From the NCBI RefSeq assembly GCF_034424155.1, contig NZ_CP139992.1, forward strand, positions 610,012 to 674,011: a DNA stretch of 64,000 nucleotides, read 5' to 3'. The DNA comes from Hafnia alvei. Lineage in GTDB: Bacteria; Pseudomonadota; Gammaproteobacteria; Enterobacterales; Enterobacteriaceae. How positions within the stretch are numbered: position 1 is the stretch's first letter; every line of letters starts with the position of its first letter. Shown piece by piece: positions 18,261-28,691 of this stretch. The position numbers were made by a program, and so were the translations under genes. The notes beneath the pieces were generated by a model. That model did not search any database and was not told the origin of the DNA. It worked only from the letters and a program-made list of their open reading frames with translations.

Positions 18261-18519
18261 AAGACGGTATCCACACTTCAGAGTTTAAATCGGTGTTGGG
18301 CAGCAGAACCGCCAACAATAACTGACACGGGTTTTTTTCATTGCGCGCCGCTCCCCGGTATTGCGGCATTATACGGGGGCTTGTCCCCGCTTTTCATCGG
18401 CACTCAAGCCGTAATTCAGTTTTTAATCGTTAACCTAATGTGTTGTCGGTTTGGGAAGTGTTTGCCATTCCGCGTTCACACTGGGTGGTACGATTAAAAT
18501 AAATAGGTAATTTTGGTGA

Positions 18520-20268
18520 TTAACTCTTTTTTGCCAATGCTTGGTTGAGTGCCCATAGTTCTCGTCGTTGATCGGCGTTTAAGCCTTGGGTTCGATCCAA
18601 CGCGATAAGTTCTTCCTGACGTTGCTCGAGCATGGAGTCATACAGACTGCCCAATGTATCGACGAACGTTTGATGAACCATGTCCTCAATAACCATGTGG
18701 TTCCAGGTTGCTAAAGTTTCAAGCTGTTGGGCATATTTATTATCACGATATAGCTCAATCAACTGACCCGTTGTTAACCCAGGCTGCGCTAGGCAGGTTT
18801 CAACCAATTCTATAAATAATGGCAATCCAGGCAGTTGATGTTCCCTTAAACCTTCAAGCGTAGGGACTTCAGCCGCCAATGATGGATTTTGTACCAATAA
18901 TCCTATAAGTATACGCATAGTCGTGCGTTTTAGCTGAGGCTGCTGGTAACTATTTGCTGACTCGGCCTGTCGTGGTAGCAGCTTATCAAGCTGACTATCA
19001 TCGAGAATGCCTAACTTCTGACCTAAAAACTGCCGTAGGTACAACCTTAGGGTTTCACCTGGGATCTGTCCAATCAGCGGTAAGGCTAAAGCACTCAGCT
19101 TAGTACGCCCATCGGGAGTACTCAAATCGACCTGTGGCATCAGCGTATCAAATAGGAATGCTGACAGCGGCTGGGCCTGTTCAATGCGCTGCTCAAACGC
19201 TGCGGTGCCTTCTTTGCGCACCAGCGTATCCGGGTCTTCACCATCGGGCAGGAACATAAACTTCAACTGCCGACCATCGGATAAAAACGGCAGCGCGGTT
19301 TCCAGCGCTCGCCATGCGGCTTCACGTCCGGCGTTATCGCCGTCGTAGCAGCACACCACGGTATCCGTGGTGCGGAACATCAGTTGAATGTGCTCGGATG
19401 TGGTTGAGGTTCCCAGCGAAGCGACGGCATAATCAATGCCAAACTGCGCGAGTGCCACCACATCCATATAACCTTCAACGACCAGCAATTTAGCCAATTC
19501 TGGATGGCGTTGCTGTGCTTCATACAGGCCGAAAAGCTGGCGGCCTTTATGGAAAATATCTGTTTCGGGGGAGTTTAAGTATTTTGGCGTACCATCGCCC
19601 AATATACGGCCACCGAAAGCAATAACGCGTCCACGCCTATCGCGGATAGGGAACATCACGCGGTCGCGGAAGCGGTCGTACGTGCGACCATTGTCATTAT
19701 TAACCAGCATACCGGCATCATTAAGCGCTGTGCGGCTTGCGAGATCGCGTCCAAAGCGTTTGAGCGCGTTATCCCAGCCCGGCGGTGCATAGCCGATAGC
19801 AAAATGGTCGATGATTTCTTGGCTCAGTCCGCGCTGCATTAAATATTGCTGCGCTGATTGGCTGCTGGGTTGACGTAAAGCCTGCTGATAAAAAGTACTC
19901 AGGCTATCCATCAACTGATACAGATTTTGACGCTGGTGACGCTCAATCTGGCTTGGACCGGTTCCTGCTTCGTAAGGAATTTCCAAACCTGCCATAGTCG
20001 CCAACTCTTCAACGCTCTCAACAAACTCAAGTCTGTCGTAGTTCATCAAGAAGTCGATGGCGTTACCATGGGCCCCACAGCCAAAGCAGTGGTAAAACTG
20101 TTTGTCCGCGTTCACGGTGAATGAAGGGGTTTTCTCGTTATGGAATGGACAGCAGGCATGATAGTTCTTGCCCTGCTTTTTTAACTTCACACGCGCATCG
20201 ACCAGATCGACAATATCGGTCCGAGCTAGCAAGTCATTTATGAATACACGTGGGATTCGTCCTGCCAT
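18520..20268 (-). CDS. dnaG: DnaG, DNA primase
   Basis: Makes RNA primers at the replication fork. At 582 aa it has the CHC2 zinc finger (CPFHNEKTPSF...HCFGCGAHG, about 40-65), the TOPRIM RNA polymerase core (VVEGYMDVVAL with catalytic E; CYDGDNAGREAA with the DxD pair) and the C-terminal helicase-binding domain that contacts DnaB. It lies between rpsU and rpoD, 259 bp before rpoD. Confidence 0.98.
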   Translation of the reverse strand: MAGRIPRVFINDLLARTDIVDLVDARVKLKKQGKNYHACCPFHNEKTPSFTVNADKQFYHCFGCGAHGNAIDFLMNYDRLEFVESVEELATMAGLEIPYEAGTGPSQIERHQRQNLYQLMDSLSTFYQQALRQPSSQSAQQYLMQRGLSQEIIDHFAIGYAPPGWDNALKRFGRDLASRTALNDAGMLVNNDNGRTYDRFRDRVMFPIRDRRGRVIAFGGRILGDGTPKYLNSPETDIFHKGRQLFGLYEAQQRHPELAKLLVVEGYMDVVALAQFGIDYAVASLGTSTTSEHIQLMFRTTDTVVCCYDGDNAGREAAWRALETALPFLSDGRQLKFMFLPDGEDPDTLVRKEGTAAFEQRIEQAQPLSAFLFDTLMPQVDLSTPDGRTKLSALALPLIGQIPGETLRLYLRQFLGQKLGILDDSQLDKLLPRQAESANSYQQPQLKRTTMRILIGLLVQNPSLAAEVPTLEGLREHQLPGLPLFIELVETCLAQPGLTTGQLIELYRDNKYAQQLETLATWNHMVIEDMVHQTFVDTLGSLYDSMLEQRQEELIALDRTQGLNADQRRELWALNQALAKKS

Positions 20269-20337
20269 AAGCCCTTACATTTAGTCTGTTTGCGCGACTG
20301 CAAAAACCGCCAGCAGCGTTGACAATTTTTCAGCCTA

Positions 20338-20376
20338 TAAACGAGAACAAGCCGCGCATTCCTTTCGGAAGGCACG
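20338..20376 (-). terminator. Attenuating hairpin between rpsU and dnaG
   Basis: On the minus strand AAGGCCGTGCCTTCC-GAAA-GGAATGCGCGGCTT forms an imperfect stem followed by a T-rich stretch. E. coli has a partial terminator in the same place that lowers dnaG relative to rpsU. Position and fold agree; function is inferred. Confidence 0.6.
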
Positions 20377-20482
20377 GCCTTCGTATGTTACTGCACATCA
20401 AAATAGAGCTACTTAAAACACTACTCCGACAGACAACAACATGGTCTGTGGACCATTTGCTGGGGCTTTCACCCCGAACAAA

Positions 20483-20737
<255 letters not shown>

Positions 20738-20965
20738 CTAGTGTCAGCTGTTCAAAAATGGTGCGGAATTTTAATCCGAACAGCACCGCTTTGTAAAGCA
20801 ATGATGCGCTAATGTCCACAGGATTCTGACTATCAAGTTGTTACACCAAGGATAGCAGGTGGTTTTTAGTCGGTTAATTTGCCACAGCACGAAAGCGGAA
20901 CAGTATAGCTGAATTGTGCTATTATGCGCCACCTTAGTTGTTGGAGAAAAGTTGTTGGAGCCGCC

Positions 20966-21979
20966 ATGCGCATTCTGGGCATCGAAACATCCTGTGATGA
21001 AACCGGTATCGCCATTTATGACGATGAACAAGGTATTTTGGCTAACCAGTTGTATAGCCAGATAAAACTACATGCTGATTACGGTGGCGTTGTCCCTGAA
21101 CTGGCATCTCGCGACCATGTGCGCAAAACAATTCCCCTGATTCAGGCCGCATTAAAAGAAGCTAATTTAACGGCAAAAGATCTCGATGGCGTAGCCTATA
21201 CCGCAGGTCCAGGGCTTGTTGGGGCTTTATTAGTGGGTGCAACCGTTGGGCGTGCGTTGGCTTTTGCGTGGGATTTGCCTGCGGTTCCTGTTCATCATAT
21301 GGAAGGCCATTTGCTGGCGCCGATGCTGGAAGATAATCCGCCCGAGTTTCCTTTCGTTGCGCTGTTAGTTTCAGGTGGCCATACCCAGCTGATTAGCGTT
21401 ACCGGTATGGGCCAGTATGAATTGCTGGGCGAATCCATTGACGACGCAGCTGGCGAAGCATTTGATAAAACAGCCAAACTTCTAGGGTTAGACTATCCTG
21501 GCGGCCCGATGTTGTCGAAAATGGCCCAGCAGGGCGAAGCAGGACGCTTTGTTTTCCCGCGTCCCATGACCGATCGTCCTGGACTTGATTTCAGCTTCTC
21601 CGGTTTGAAAACCTTTGCGGCAAATACGATTCGTAACAACGAATCTGATGATCAAACCCGTGCCGATATTGCCCGTGCATTTGAAGACGCCGTGGTGGAT
21701 ACGTTGGCAATTAAGTGTAAACGCGCCTTAGAGCAAACCGGTTTCAAGCGTTTGGTTATGGCGGGGGGCGTGAGCGCTAACCGTACTTTGCGTGCTCGCT
21801 TGGCTGAGATGATGAAAAAACGCGGCGGCGAAGTCTTTTATGCGCGCCCTGAGTTTTGCACCGACAACGGGGCGATGATCGCTTATGCGGGTTTGGTACG
21901 TTTGAAAAGCGGCGTGAACGCGGATTTAAGTGTCTCGGTTCGCCCGCGTTGGCCTTTGGCTGAATTACCTGCGGTGTAA
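20966..21979 (+). CDS. tsaD: TsaD, tRNA N6-threonylcarbamoyladenosine transferase subunit
   Basis: Kae1/Qri7-family metalloprotein that, with TsaB, TsaC and TsaE, transfers threonylcarbamoyl to A37 of ANN-decoding tRNAs. At 337 aa it has the ASKHA phosphate loop ([11 protein letters not shown]), the metal-binding HxxxH (HMEGH, about 111-115), GGHTQLI and the C-terminal metal ligand region [13 protein letters not shown]. The start at 20966 matches E. coli and follows TTGGAG; the in-frame upstream ATG would add 14 residues unlike the family. Confidence 0.96.
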   Translation: MRILGIETSCDETGIAIYDDEQGILANQLYSQIKLHADYGGVVPELASRDHVRKTIPLIQAALKEANLTAKDLDGVAYTAGPGLVGALLVGATVGRALAFAWDLPAVPVHHMEGHLLAPMLEDNPPEFPFVALLVSGGHTQLISVTGMGQYELLGESIDDAAGEAFDKTAKLLGLDYPGGPMLSKMAQQGEAGRFVFPRPMTDRPGLDFSFSGLKTFAANTIRNNESDDQTRADIARAFEDAVVDTLAIKCKRALEQTGFKRLVMAGGVSANRTLRARLAEMMKKRGGEVFYARPEFCTDNGAMIAYAGLVRLKSGVNADLSVSVRPRWPLAELPAV

Positions 21980-21996
21980 TGCCAAAAAATAAACAT

Positions 21997-22024
21997 AAAA
22001 TGGCGACCTTCGGGTCGCCATTTT
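21997..22024. terminator. UUCG-loop terminator between tsaD and plsY
   Basis: AAAATGGCGACC-TTCG-GGTCGCCATTTT, a perfect 12-bp stem with a stable tetraloop, bidirectional between convergent genes. Confidence 0.95.
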
Positions 22025-22025
22025 G

Positions 22026-22682
22026 CTATTTGTTGCTCGGTTTTTCTTCCTGAATTTCTTCTGTCGCTGTGTTAGCGGCTTTCTTGCGGTGCTTAAGTTT
22101 TTTCCAGATCTTAGTTTCTTGCCCGCGCCACAGGCGCTGAATATTGTCGTGGTGACGCATCAAAATTAAGCAGGAAAGCATTGCTACTGGGAACGTAAAC
22201 TGCGGTTTGAACCACCATACGTAAAACGGAGCAACCAGTGCGCTGACGATGGCGCCTAATGAGGAGTATCCGCTCAGCACAACGGTCAGTAGCCATGTCA
22301 CCGTCATTAGGCCGGTGAGATCCCAGCCAATTGGCGCGATGGCACCGAACGCCGTCGCCACGCCTTTTCCGCCACGAAAATGGAAGAACACCGGATAGAT
22401 GTGGCCCAAGCAGGCCGCAATAGCGGTTAACCCGAGATAGAGCGGGGCAACATCGAACTTATAGGCGAGCCAGACTGGCAACATGCCTTTAAGCACATCA
22501 AAAATCAGTACCGCGGCGGCAGCGGCTTTACCGCCAATGCGTAACACATTGGTGGCTCCCGGATTTCCAGAGCCGTTCTCACGAGGATCGGGCAAGCCTG
22601 CGATACGGCAGACCACAATGGCGCTGGAAATGGAGCCGCACAAATACGCGAGAATAATCATGCCTAACGCAGTCGCACTCAT
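22026..22682 (-). CDS. plsY: PlsY, acyl-phosphate:glycerol-3-phosphate acyltransferase
   Basis: Integral membrane enzyme that starts phospholipid synthesis by acylating glycerol-3-phosphate from acyl-phosphate. At 218 aa it has the three conserved loops [21 protein letters not shown] and [11 protein letters not shown]. The C-terminus is hydrophilic ([25 protein letters not shown]). It is somewhat longer than E. coli YgiH, from the charged tail. Divergent from folB. Confidence 0.95.
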   Translation of the reverse strand: MSATALGMIILAYLCGSISSAIVVCRIAGLPDPRENGSGNPGATNVLRIGGKAAAAAVLIFDVLKGMLPVWLAYKFDVAPLYLGLTAIAACLGHIYPVFFHFRGGKGVATAFGAIAPIGWDLTGLMTVTWLLTVVLSGYSSLGAIVSALVAPFYVWWFKPQFTFPVAMLSCLILMRHHDNIQRLWRGQETKIWKKLKHRKKAANTATEEIQEEKPSNK

Positions 22683-22705
22683 AACTCAGCTCCGTCTTCT
22701 GTTGT

Positions 22706-22797
22706 TTTGTCCCTATCACCCTTCAAGTTACCGTTGCGATGTCTATACTCTTCGCTTGCCGTTTTCTGAACTCGAATGATTTAGGGTGTATATCAAA
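22706..22797. repeat. Shortened ERIC-like element
   Basis: Both ends resemble the ERIC consensus (CTTCAAGTTaCcGttG... and ...TTGCCGttTtCTGaACTCGAATgATTTaGGGTgTAT). The middle is much shorter than the usual 127 bp, so this looks like an internally deleted copy between divergent plsY and folB. Confidence 0.6.
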
Positions 22798-22910
22798 AGA
22801 TATAAAAGGGTATAAAGGGCAAAGGTCGTTTTAACAACCATATCTGTGGATAATACGCACATTCAAACAGAAGTGGTATCCAACCAAAGGCAAAAACAGA
22901 GAATCACGTG

Positions 22911-23267
22911 ATGGACATCGTATTTATTGAAGAATTAACCGTCATCACCACAATCGGTGTTTATGACTGGGAACAAACCATTCGTCAGAAGCTAGTATTC
23001 GACGTAGAGCTGGCGTGGGATAACCGTAAAGCGGCGTTGAGCGATGATGTGGCAGACTGTCTTAGCTATGCCGACGTGAGCGACGCGATCATCAAGCATG
23101 TTGAGCCTAACCAGTTTGCGCTGGTTGAACGCGTGGCTGAAGAAGTGGCGATGATGTTGATGGATAAATTTAACAGCCCTTGGGTTCGCATCAGAGTCAG
23201 TAAACCTGGTGCGGTGGCGCATGCGAAAAGTGTCGGCGTGCAGATTGAACGTGGAAAGCGTGTTTAA
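22911..23267 (+). CDS. folB: FolB, dihydroneopterin aldolase
   Basis: Folate-pathway enzyme that cleaves 7,8-dihydroneopterin to 6-hydroxymethyl-dihydropterin and glycolaldehyde. The 118-aa sequence shows the family pattern IGVYDWEQ, the pterin-binding ERVAEE region and KPGAV. Start ATG 22911 as in E. coli; a GTG one codon before is also possible. It ends before a terminator and precedes uppP. Confidence 0.95.
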   Translation: MDIVFIEELTVITTIGVYDWEQTIRQKLVFDVELAWDNRKAALSDDVADCLSYADVSDAIIKHVEPNQFALVERVAEEVAMMLMDKFNSPWVRIRVSKPGAVAHAKSVGVQIERGKRV

Positions 23268-23343
23268 TCCATTAGCTCAATGAGATTTTAATGTCATATT
23301 GGCGAAACTTTATTGAATTAGCCTAGTCACAGTCATACTTCAT

Positions 23344-23369
23344 AAGTGACGCTCTTGCGTCACTTTTTT
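23344..23369 (+). terminator. folB terminator
   Basis: AAGTGACGC-TCTT-GCGTCACTT followed by a T-run. Confidence 0.92.
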
Positions 23370-23404
23370 GCGTGCGTAACGCTTTTGAAAAGGGTAGTAC
23401 TTTT

Positions 23405-24223
23405 ATGGATCTGCATTTGCTGATCAATGCGTTTATTCTTGGGGTTGTTGAAGGTGTTACAGAGTTTCTGCCGGTATCGTCGACGGGGCATATGATTATC
23501 GTCGGACACTGGCTTGGATTTGAAGGTGATAAGGCGAAGACCTTTGAAGTTATTATCCAACTAGGCTCGATTTTAGCGGTTGTCGTGATGTTCTGGCGTC
23601 GCCTGTTTGGTTTGATTGGCATTCATTTTGGTCAGCCTCCGGTGCATGAGGGAAAAACCCAAGGGCACCTGACATTAGGCCATATCCTGCTTGCGATGAT
23701 CCCTGCGGTAGTCTTGGGGCTGGTGTTCCACGATGCGATAAAAACCCTGTTTGCGCCACGAACCGTCGTGTATGCACTGGTCGTCGGCGGTTTCCTACTG
23801 CTGGCTGCGGAATGGCTTAAACCAAAGCAGCCTCGCGCGGTTGGGCTAGACGATATTACCTATCGTCAGGCATTTATGATCGGCTGTTTTCAGTGTTTGG
23901 CTCTTTGGCCGGGATTCTCTCGCTCTGGTGCGACCATCTCAGGCGGGATGTTGATGGGCGTGAGCCGCTTTGCCGCGTCTGAGTTCTCATTCATTTTGGC
24001 GGTGCCAATGATGATGGGTGCCACCGCGTTAGAGCTGTATAAGAGCCTGCCGTTCCTGTCTATGGCTGACTTACCGATGTTTGCGGTTGGTTTTGTTACG
24101 GCGTTTATTGTGGCATTAATTGCGATTAAAACGTTCTTGAGCGTGATTAAACGGATCTCTTTTGTTCCCTTCGCGATTTACCGCTTTATTGTTGCCGCAG
24201 TGGTTTACATGGTATTCCTGTAA
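23405..24223 (+). CDS. uppP: UppP (BacA), undecaprenyl-diphosphatase
   Basis: Inner-membrane enzyme that dephosphorylates undecaprenyl diphosphate for reuse in cell-wall and O-antigen synthesis and gives bacitracin resistance. At 272 aa, with 7-8 hydrophobic segments, it has the two signature motifs [15 protein letters not shown] (residues about 17-31) and [13 protein letters not shown] (about 168-180). The start at 23405 matches E. coli; upstream in-frame sequence lies in the folB terminator. Confidence 0.96.
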   Translation: MDLHLLINAFILGVVEGVTEFLPVSSTGHMIIVGHWLGFEGDKAKTFEVIIQLGSILAVVVMFWRRLFGLIGIHFGQPPVHEGKTQGHLTLGHILLAMIPAVVLGLVFHDAIKTLFAPRTVVYALVVGGFLLLAAEWLKPKQPRAVGLDDITYRQAFMIGCFQCLALWPGFSRSGATISGGMLMGVSRFAASEFSFILAVPMMMGATALELYKSLPFLSMADLPMFAVGFVTAFIVALIAIKTFLSVIKRISFVPFAIYRFIVAAVVYMVFL

Positions 24224-24244
24224 AAAGTGCGCTGAGCAACGAAG

Positions 24245-24277
24245 AAAGGCCTACGGTTTTTACCGAGGCCTTTTTTG
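24245..24277. terminator. Terminator between uppP and cca
   Basis: AAAGGCCTACGGT-TTTT-ACCGAGGCCTTT (one bulged A), T-run beyond. Convergent genes. Confidence 0.9.
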
Positions 24278-24283
24278 TGGGCG

Positions 24284-25531
24284 TTAATCGCGGTTTTCTT
24301 CCTGTGGAGAGACGTCCTGCTTCCACTCTTTGAGCGCATTTAAGCGGCGCTGTTGCAGCTCCTCACGGATTTGAGGCCCTTTGAAACCGGCATCGACAAC
24401 CTCACGAACAGATACGCTTTCTGCCACTTTACAGGCCGCTCGTAGATAATCGCCTTGAGGGTAGGGATTATTTTCAAATCCAGTACGCCCACGGGCATCG
24501 GCTTCGCTCGACATAATCATTTGTTCCAAACGCTGTGGCTTGCGCCAAACGTCAATAGAATCAAATAATTTAAGCAGCGTGACGGGCCGCAATTTCTCCA
24601 CGGTATGGATCAGATCGTGATATTCAGCGACGATTTTTGCCAGTTCACGAATGGCGTTGGGTACGCGTAAACGTTGGCAAAGTGCTTCAACCAATTTCAC
24701 ACCCGCAGGGCCATGACCATGGTGATGCGGCCAATATTCTGGCGGCGTTAACCCCTTGCCTAAATCATGCGTTAGCGTGGCAAACCGCACGTCAATCTCG
24801 TCGGTAAGTTTGGCGGCGATAGCTAATGCCATCAGCGTGTGAATCCCCGTATCAATTTCTGGGTGCCATTTTTCGGGGGCCGGTACGCCAAACAGATTGT
24901 CGATTTCAGGGAACAATACGGCTAACGCACCGCAGTCACGTAGCACTTGGAAATAAACCTGTGGGCTCTGTGTGATCAACGCTTTTTCTGTTTCGCGCCA
25001 AACTCGCTCAGGCGTCAGGTTTTGTAGCTCATTATCTGCCGTCATCTGCGCCATCAAAGCCATTGTTTCTGGTGCGACGTGGAAGCCCAAATGAGCAAAG
25101 CGAGCCGCAAAGCGTGCAACGCGCAAGACGCGCAGCGGATCTTCGTGAAATGCATCTGATACGTGGCGTAGAACCTTGTTATTAAGATCGTTTAGGCCAC
25201 CGTAAGGATCGATGAGTGTTCCATCAGCGCTTTCAGCCATTGCATTGATGGTAAGATCGCGCCGCAACAAATCTTGCTCTAGGGTTACGTCGGGTGCGAA
25301 ATAGGTAACGAAACCGGTATAGCCGTGGCCTGATTTACGCTCGGTGCGTGCGAGTGCGTATTCTTCGCGGGATTTTGGGTGCAGAAAAACAGGGAAATCT
25401 TTGCCAACCTGCTGAAAACCTTGTGCCGTTAATTCTTCAGGTGTTGCACCTTCGATGACCCAATCACGGTCATAAACGGGTAAATTCAGTCGCTTATCGC
25501 GTACGGCTCCGCCGACCAAAAAAATCTTCAA
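24284..25531 (-). CDS. cca: Cca, CCA-adding tRNA nucleotidyltransferase / HD phosphohydrolase
   Basis: Adds or repairs the CCA end of tRNAs. At 415 aa it has the class II nucleotidyltransferase head (FLVGGAVRD with YDRDW catalytic aspartates), [10 protein letters not shown], the ERVWRE neck and a C-terminal HD domain (THDLGKG, HHHGH) found only in gammaproteobacterial long forms. I chose the TTG at 25531 because it aligns with E. coli's start and GAGGAAGTGAG precedes it; a GTG two codons upstream is the alternative. Confidence 0.92.
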   Translation of the reverse strand: MKIFLVGGAVRDKRLNLPVYDRDWVIEGATPEELTAQGFQQVGKDFPVFLHPKSREEYALARTERKSGHGYTGFVTYFAPDVTLEQDLLRRDLTINAMAESADGTLIDPYGGLNDLNNKVLRHVSDAFHEDPLRVLRVARFAARFAHLGFHVAPETMALMAQMTADNELQNLTPERVWRETEKALITQSPQVYFQVLRDCGALAVLFPEIDNLFGVPAPEKWHPEIDTGIHTLMALAIAAKLTDEIDVRFATLTHDLGKGLTPPEYWPHHHGHGPAGVKLVEALCQRLRVPNAIRELAKIVAEYHDLIHTVEKLRPVTLLKLFDSIDVWRKPQRLEQMIMSSEADARGRTGFENNPYPQGDYLRAACKVAESVSVREVVDAGFKGPQIREELQQRRLNALKEWKQDVSPQEENRD

Positions 25532-25676
25532 ACTCACTTCCTCACAGACGCCTCCCACATTCTTCGTGATCGGATAATCCGAGGAGGGAAGGCATAACAC
25601 AGTTATTCGGATAAGATGATTTGTTAACTATAGGTTATGACAAACAGGTTACGACAAACGCGCCGTGCACTGAAAT

Positions 25677-25701
25677 AAAAAAACGCCGCAAGCGGCGTTT
25701 T
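25677..25701. terminator. Terminator after ygiM
   Basis: ACGCCGC-AAG-CGGCGTTTT with A/T runs on both sides. It ends ygiM transcription before cca. Confidence 0.92.
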
Positions 25702-25707
25702 CTAAGA

Positions 25708-26325
25708 TTAGTTCATCCAACGATCTTTTTTGCGTCGTGGAATTAAACGAGGCAACAGCAAGCCTAGCAGCAAGCCGCCACCGGCAACGCCGCCGCCGTA
25801 TAAGAACCACTGCATAATGATGCCGCGCTTTTTATCATCTAACTGAGTGTTGATGGCGCTAACGCTTTTCTGTGCGCTGGAGAGCTGTTCTTTCAGCTTT
25901 TGATTTTCTGATTTTAGACTGTCGATGGTGCTGTCGCTGTTGGCCACTTTTTGCTGCATTTCAGCGGTGCGCTGGTTCCAGCTGTTATCGATATTAGTCA
26001 GTTTGTCAGTCAGCGTTTTTACCTGCTGCTCTAATTCTGGTACGCGGCTACGTAAGCTTGGCTCGGTGCTCAACTGCTCCATTGGCAACCACACGGTACG
26101 GCCTTTGGCATCGCGCACCTGACCATATTTGTTGTCCGCGTTAACGCTCAGTAGTTCAACTTCTTCACCCGCATTTAATGTTCCAACGATACGATACTGA
26201 TTACCTGGGCCGCTATGGACGTAAGTATTCAGCTCATCGGAAATGTAACGCTTCTCTTCAGCGTGAGCATTTAGCGTGAAGCAGGTGGCGAGTAGTGTTA
26301 AACAAACTAAGCGAAATTTATGCAT
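25708..26325 (-). CDS. ygiM: YgiM, membrane-anchored bacterial SH3-domain protein
   Basis: A 205-aa envelope protein (TIGR04211 family). It has a signal peptide ending HA-EE near residue 23 and a bacterial SH3 domain at about 25-90 (VHSGPGNQYRIVGTLNAGEEVELL). A coiled coil follows at about 85-165 (rich in L, K, Q, S). A C-terminal membrane helix at about 170-192 (MQWFLYGGGVAGGGLLLGLLL) is followed by RRKKD. Exact role unknown; SH3b domains often bind peptidoglycan. The start at 26325 gives a proper signal peptide; the longer upstream frame does not. Confidence 0.9.
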   Translation of the reverse strand: MHKFRLVCLTLLATCFTLNAHAEEKRYISDELNTYVHSGPGNQYRIVGTLNAGEEVELLSVNADNKYGQVRDAKGRTVWLPMEQLSTEPSLRSRVPELEQQVKTLTDKLTNIDNSWNQRTAEMQQKVANSDSTIDSLKSENQKLKEQLSSAQKSVSAINTQLDDKKRGIIMQWFLYGGGVAGGGLLLGLLLPRLIPRRKKDRWMN

Positions 26326-26467
26326 CTGATTTTCATTTTTAAGTGGGTGAAGAGACAAAATAGTACGGGGAACAGTGTGGCGACGCAATGAAAAATCCGA
26401 AATGGGAACTATCTGACTTCTAACGCGGGTCGTTACACCTTTTGGAATGCATGGCTAAAAATTAATA

Positions 26468-26491
26468 GGCCTGATAATTGCTTATCAGGCC
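26468..26491 (-). terminator. Hairpin after the phosphate transporter gene
   Basis: GGCCTGATAA-TTGC-TTATCAGGCC perfect 10-bp stem. T-rich sequence follows on the minus strand. Confidence 0.8.
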
Positions 26492-26545
26492 AGAAGTTTC
26501 ATCTATTTATTTGGCTTTCATCGACGGTTTGACGAAAAGCACGAA

Positions 26546-27811
26546 TTAGCCAAACAGTGCCTGCAAAATATAAAACAGCACGATAGATAGCCCAGCCCCT
26601 GCTGGCAGGGTAACAATCCACGAAGCGACAATGTTGCGTACCACGTTAAGATTTAATGCCGCAATACCACGGGCGAACCCCACGCCTAACACTGCACCCA
26701 CCAGCGTTTGCGTGGTGGAGATGGGTAATCCTGTTCCTGAGGCAATCACAACGGTAGACGCAGTCGCAAACTGAGCGGCAAAGCCTCGGCTTGGGGTAAG
26801 ATCGGTGATGCCGCTGCCCACGGTTTCCATTACGCGTCGCCCCATTAATGCCAGCCCAACCACGATGCCCACTCCGCCTAGCGGTAATATCCACCAGACG
26901 ATAGGTGACGTGGAGGCGAGCGCTAAGGGGTCGTGCACAATGGCTACGATGGCCGACAATGGGCCAATCGCGTTGGCGACATCGTTAGAACCATGGGCAA
27001 ACGCCATCGCACAGGCGGTAATCACCATCAGCAAGCTGAAGACTTTCTCTACGCCACGGAAATGGTCTTCTTCATCGGCGTTATCGGTGAATGATTTACG
27101 CGATAGGTAAAAATAACCGCCGATCATCACTAACAGGGATAGCGCAATCGAGAGAATCCATGTTTCGCCGTTGGTCAGGTGTAGCCCAACGTGTTTAAGC
27201 CCTTTTTTGATGGTGACCAGTAAAATAACCAATGAGGTCAAAAACATATAAATCGGGCCATAGCGGCGTGCATTGGCGAAAGGATTATCGGTATTAAAAA
27301 TTAAGCGCTGGGCGCTGAGGAAAATACCGTAAGCCACCACGCCGGAAATCAGCGGGGTAATAATCCAACTGCCCACGATACCTTTGACGCCGCTCCATTC
27401 CACGGCATCTGGCCCAACGGAGACACAGGCGAAGCCAATAATAGCGCCAATGATGGAGTGTGTGGTTGACACTGGCCAGCCCATCATCGAGGCGACAATA
27501 AGCCAAATCCCAGCCGCCAGCAGCGATGCCATCATGCCGAAAATCAGCACGTCTGGCTGCGCGCTGAACGCGCTGGTATCAATGATGCCGTTGCGGATAG
27601 TCTGCGTAACTTCCCCTCCGGCCAGATAGGCACCGGCAAACTCAAAGATCATGGCGATAATGATCGCCTGACGGACGGTGATTGCGCGAGCGCCAACGGA
27701 GGTGCCCATTGCGTTGGCAACGTCATTAGCCCCAATACCAATCGCCATCAACAGGCCGAAAAATGCCGCAATGAAGATCAGCAAAGTGCCGTGGTCAGCA
27801 ATAATTGCCAT
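26546..27811 (-). CDS. pit: Pit-family inorganic phosphate transporter
   Basis: Low-affinity phosphate permease, 421 aa, with about ten membrane segments and the duplicated PiT signature (GANDVANAMGTSVG near residue 27; GSNDVANAIGPLSA near 275). It is shorter than E. coli PitA (499 aa) and belongs to the group encoded with a DUF47 partner, as here. The partner gene ends about 50 bp upstream on the same strand. It probably imports phosphate as a metal-phosphate complex. Confidence 0.92.
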   Translation of the reverse strand: MAIIADHGTLLIFIAAFFGLLMAIGIGANDVANAMGTSVGARAITVRQAIIIAMIFEFAGAYLAGGEVTQTIRNGIIDTSAFSAQPDVLIFGMMASLLAAGIWLIVASMMGWPVSTTHSIIGAIIGFACVSVGPDAVEWSGVKGIVGSWIITPLISGVVAYGIFLSAQRLIFNTDNPFANARRYGPIYMFLTSLVILLVTIKKGLKHVGLHLTNGETWILSIALSLLVMIGGYFYLSRKSFTDNADEEDHFRGVEKVFSLLMVITACAMAFAHGSNDVANAIGPLSAIVAIVHDPLALASTSPIVWWILPLGGVGIVVGLALMGRRVMETVGSGITDLTPSRGFAAQFATASTVVIASGTGLPISTTQTLVGAVLGVGFARGIAALNLNVVRNIVASWIVTLPAGAGLSIVLFYILQALFG

Positions 27812-27864
27812 TTGTGCTAGTCCAAAATATCAAAAGATTAAAATTAACAATGAGAAACCAATGA

Positions 27865-28545
27865 CTACGTGCGAGCTAACATAAGCTCAAGGCGAGACCC
27901 CACGCGCAGTGATTCATCGGCAAGGCTGCCGATCCATTCCATGACCTGATACAGGCACATCACATCGATAGGGTTATACTGTGGCTCGAGTGCCAACAAC
28001 GCCTGACGCAGCAAGATTTGTTGATGGTCGGTATCATCTTCAATGTGATCTAACTCCATCACCATTTGCTCAACCAGCGACGCTTCGCGCCCGCGGAAGC
28101 CGGTTTCTAACAGTTCGTCCAGTTCGTGGATCACTTTGTTGGCCTGCGTGGTAGCATCTAGGCAGCGTTGCAAATAAACCATGAAGTCGGTTTGCATTGA
28201 TTCCGGTACCATGAGATGGCGGCCGATGACGCGTCCAGCAATATCTTTAGCGCGATTAGCTAAACGATCTTGCTGAGTCACGAGATCGAGCATATCGGTT
28301 CGATCAACCGGTAAAAACAGCCCGCGCGGTAGCTTGAGGCGAATTTCTCGTTTCAGCGTATCAGCCTGTTTTTCCAGCATGGAAATCTGTTCACGAAGAT
28401 GTTGTGCGTTTTCCCACTGTTGTTGAGCCGTGGCTTGAAAGAAAGGGACGAGCAGCGAGCAACATTGGTGCACGCTGCTGGCATGTTCCTGAAGTGGTTT
28501 CAGGGGAGACTTGGCAAACAATCCTAATATAGTATTTACTGGCAT
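27865..28545 (-). CDS. DUF47 (TIGR00153) PhoU-like Pit accessory protein
   Basis: A 226-aa all-helical cytosolic protein of the PhoU-like DUF47 family. The adjacent Pit gene and its order (DUF47 first, then Pit) are those of known Pit-accessory operons, where the partner is thought to adjust transporter activity. Acidic, metal-binding-type helices (ELDHIEDDTDHQ) are visible. The first of two tandem Met codons is at 28548; 28545 gives MPVNTILGLFAKSP, the family's usual start. Confidence 0.88.
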   Translation of the reverse strand: MPVNTILGLFAKSPLKPLQEHASSVHQCCSLLVPFFQATAQQQWENAQHLREQISMLEKQADTLKREIRLKLPRGLFLPVDRTDMLDLVTQQDRLANRAKDIAGRVIGRHLMVPESMQTDFMVYLQRCLDATTQANKVIHELDELLETGFRGREASLVEQMVMELDHIEDDTDHQQILLRQALLALEPQYNPIDVMCLYQVMEWIGSLADESLRVGSRLELMLART

Positions 28546-28691
28546 CACTCATGCACCTTTTGATGGTTTTCTGCGCAAAAGTTGTCAGAAGGGTGCGCAT
28601 GTTAACTGATGTGTTTTATGTTGCACACTATTTTTGTATTTCAGCCTGAACTTATTGATATAGTTCGGTAAAACCTTAATGTGAACCAATT

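Noticed and set aside
22800..22830. Possible operator in the repeated GATATAAAAGGGTATAAAGGG run before folB
   Set aside because: A short direct repeat in AT-rich promoter sequence with no known consensus.
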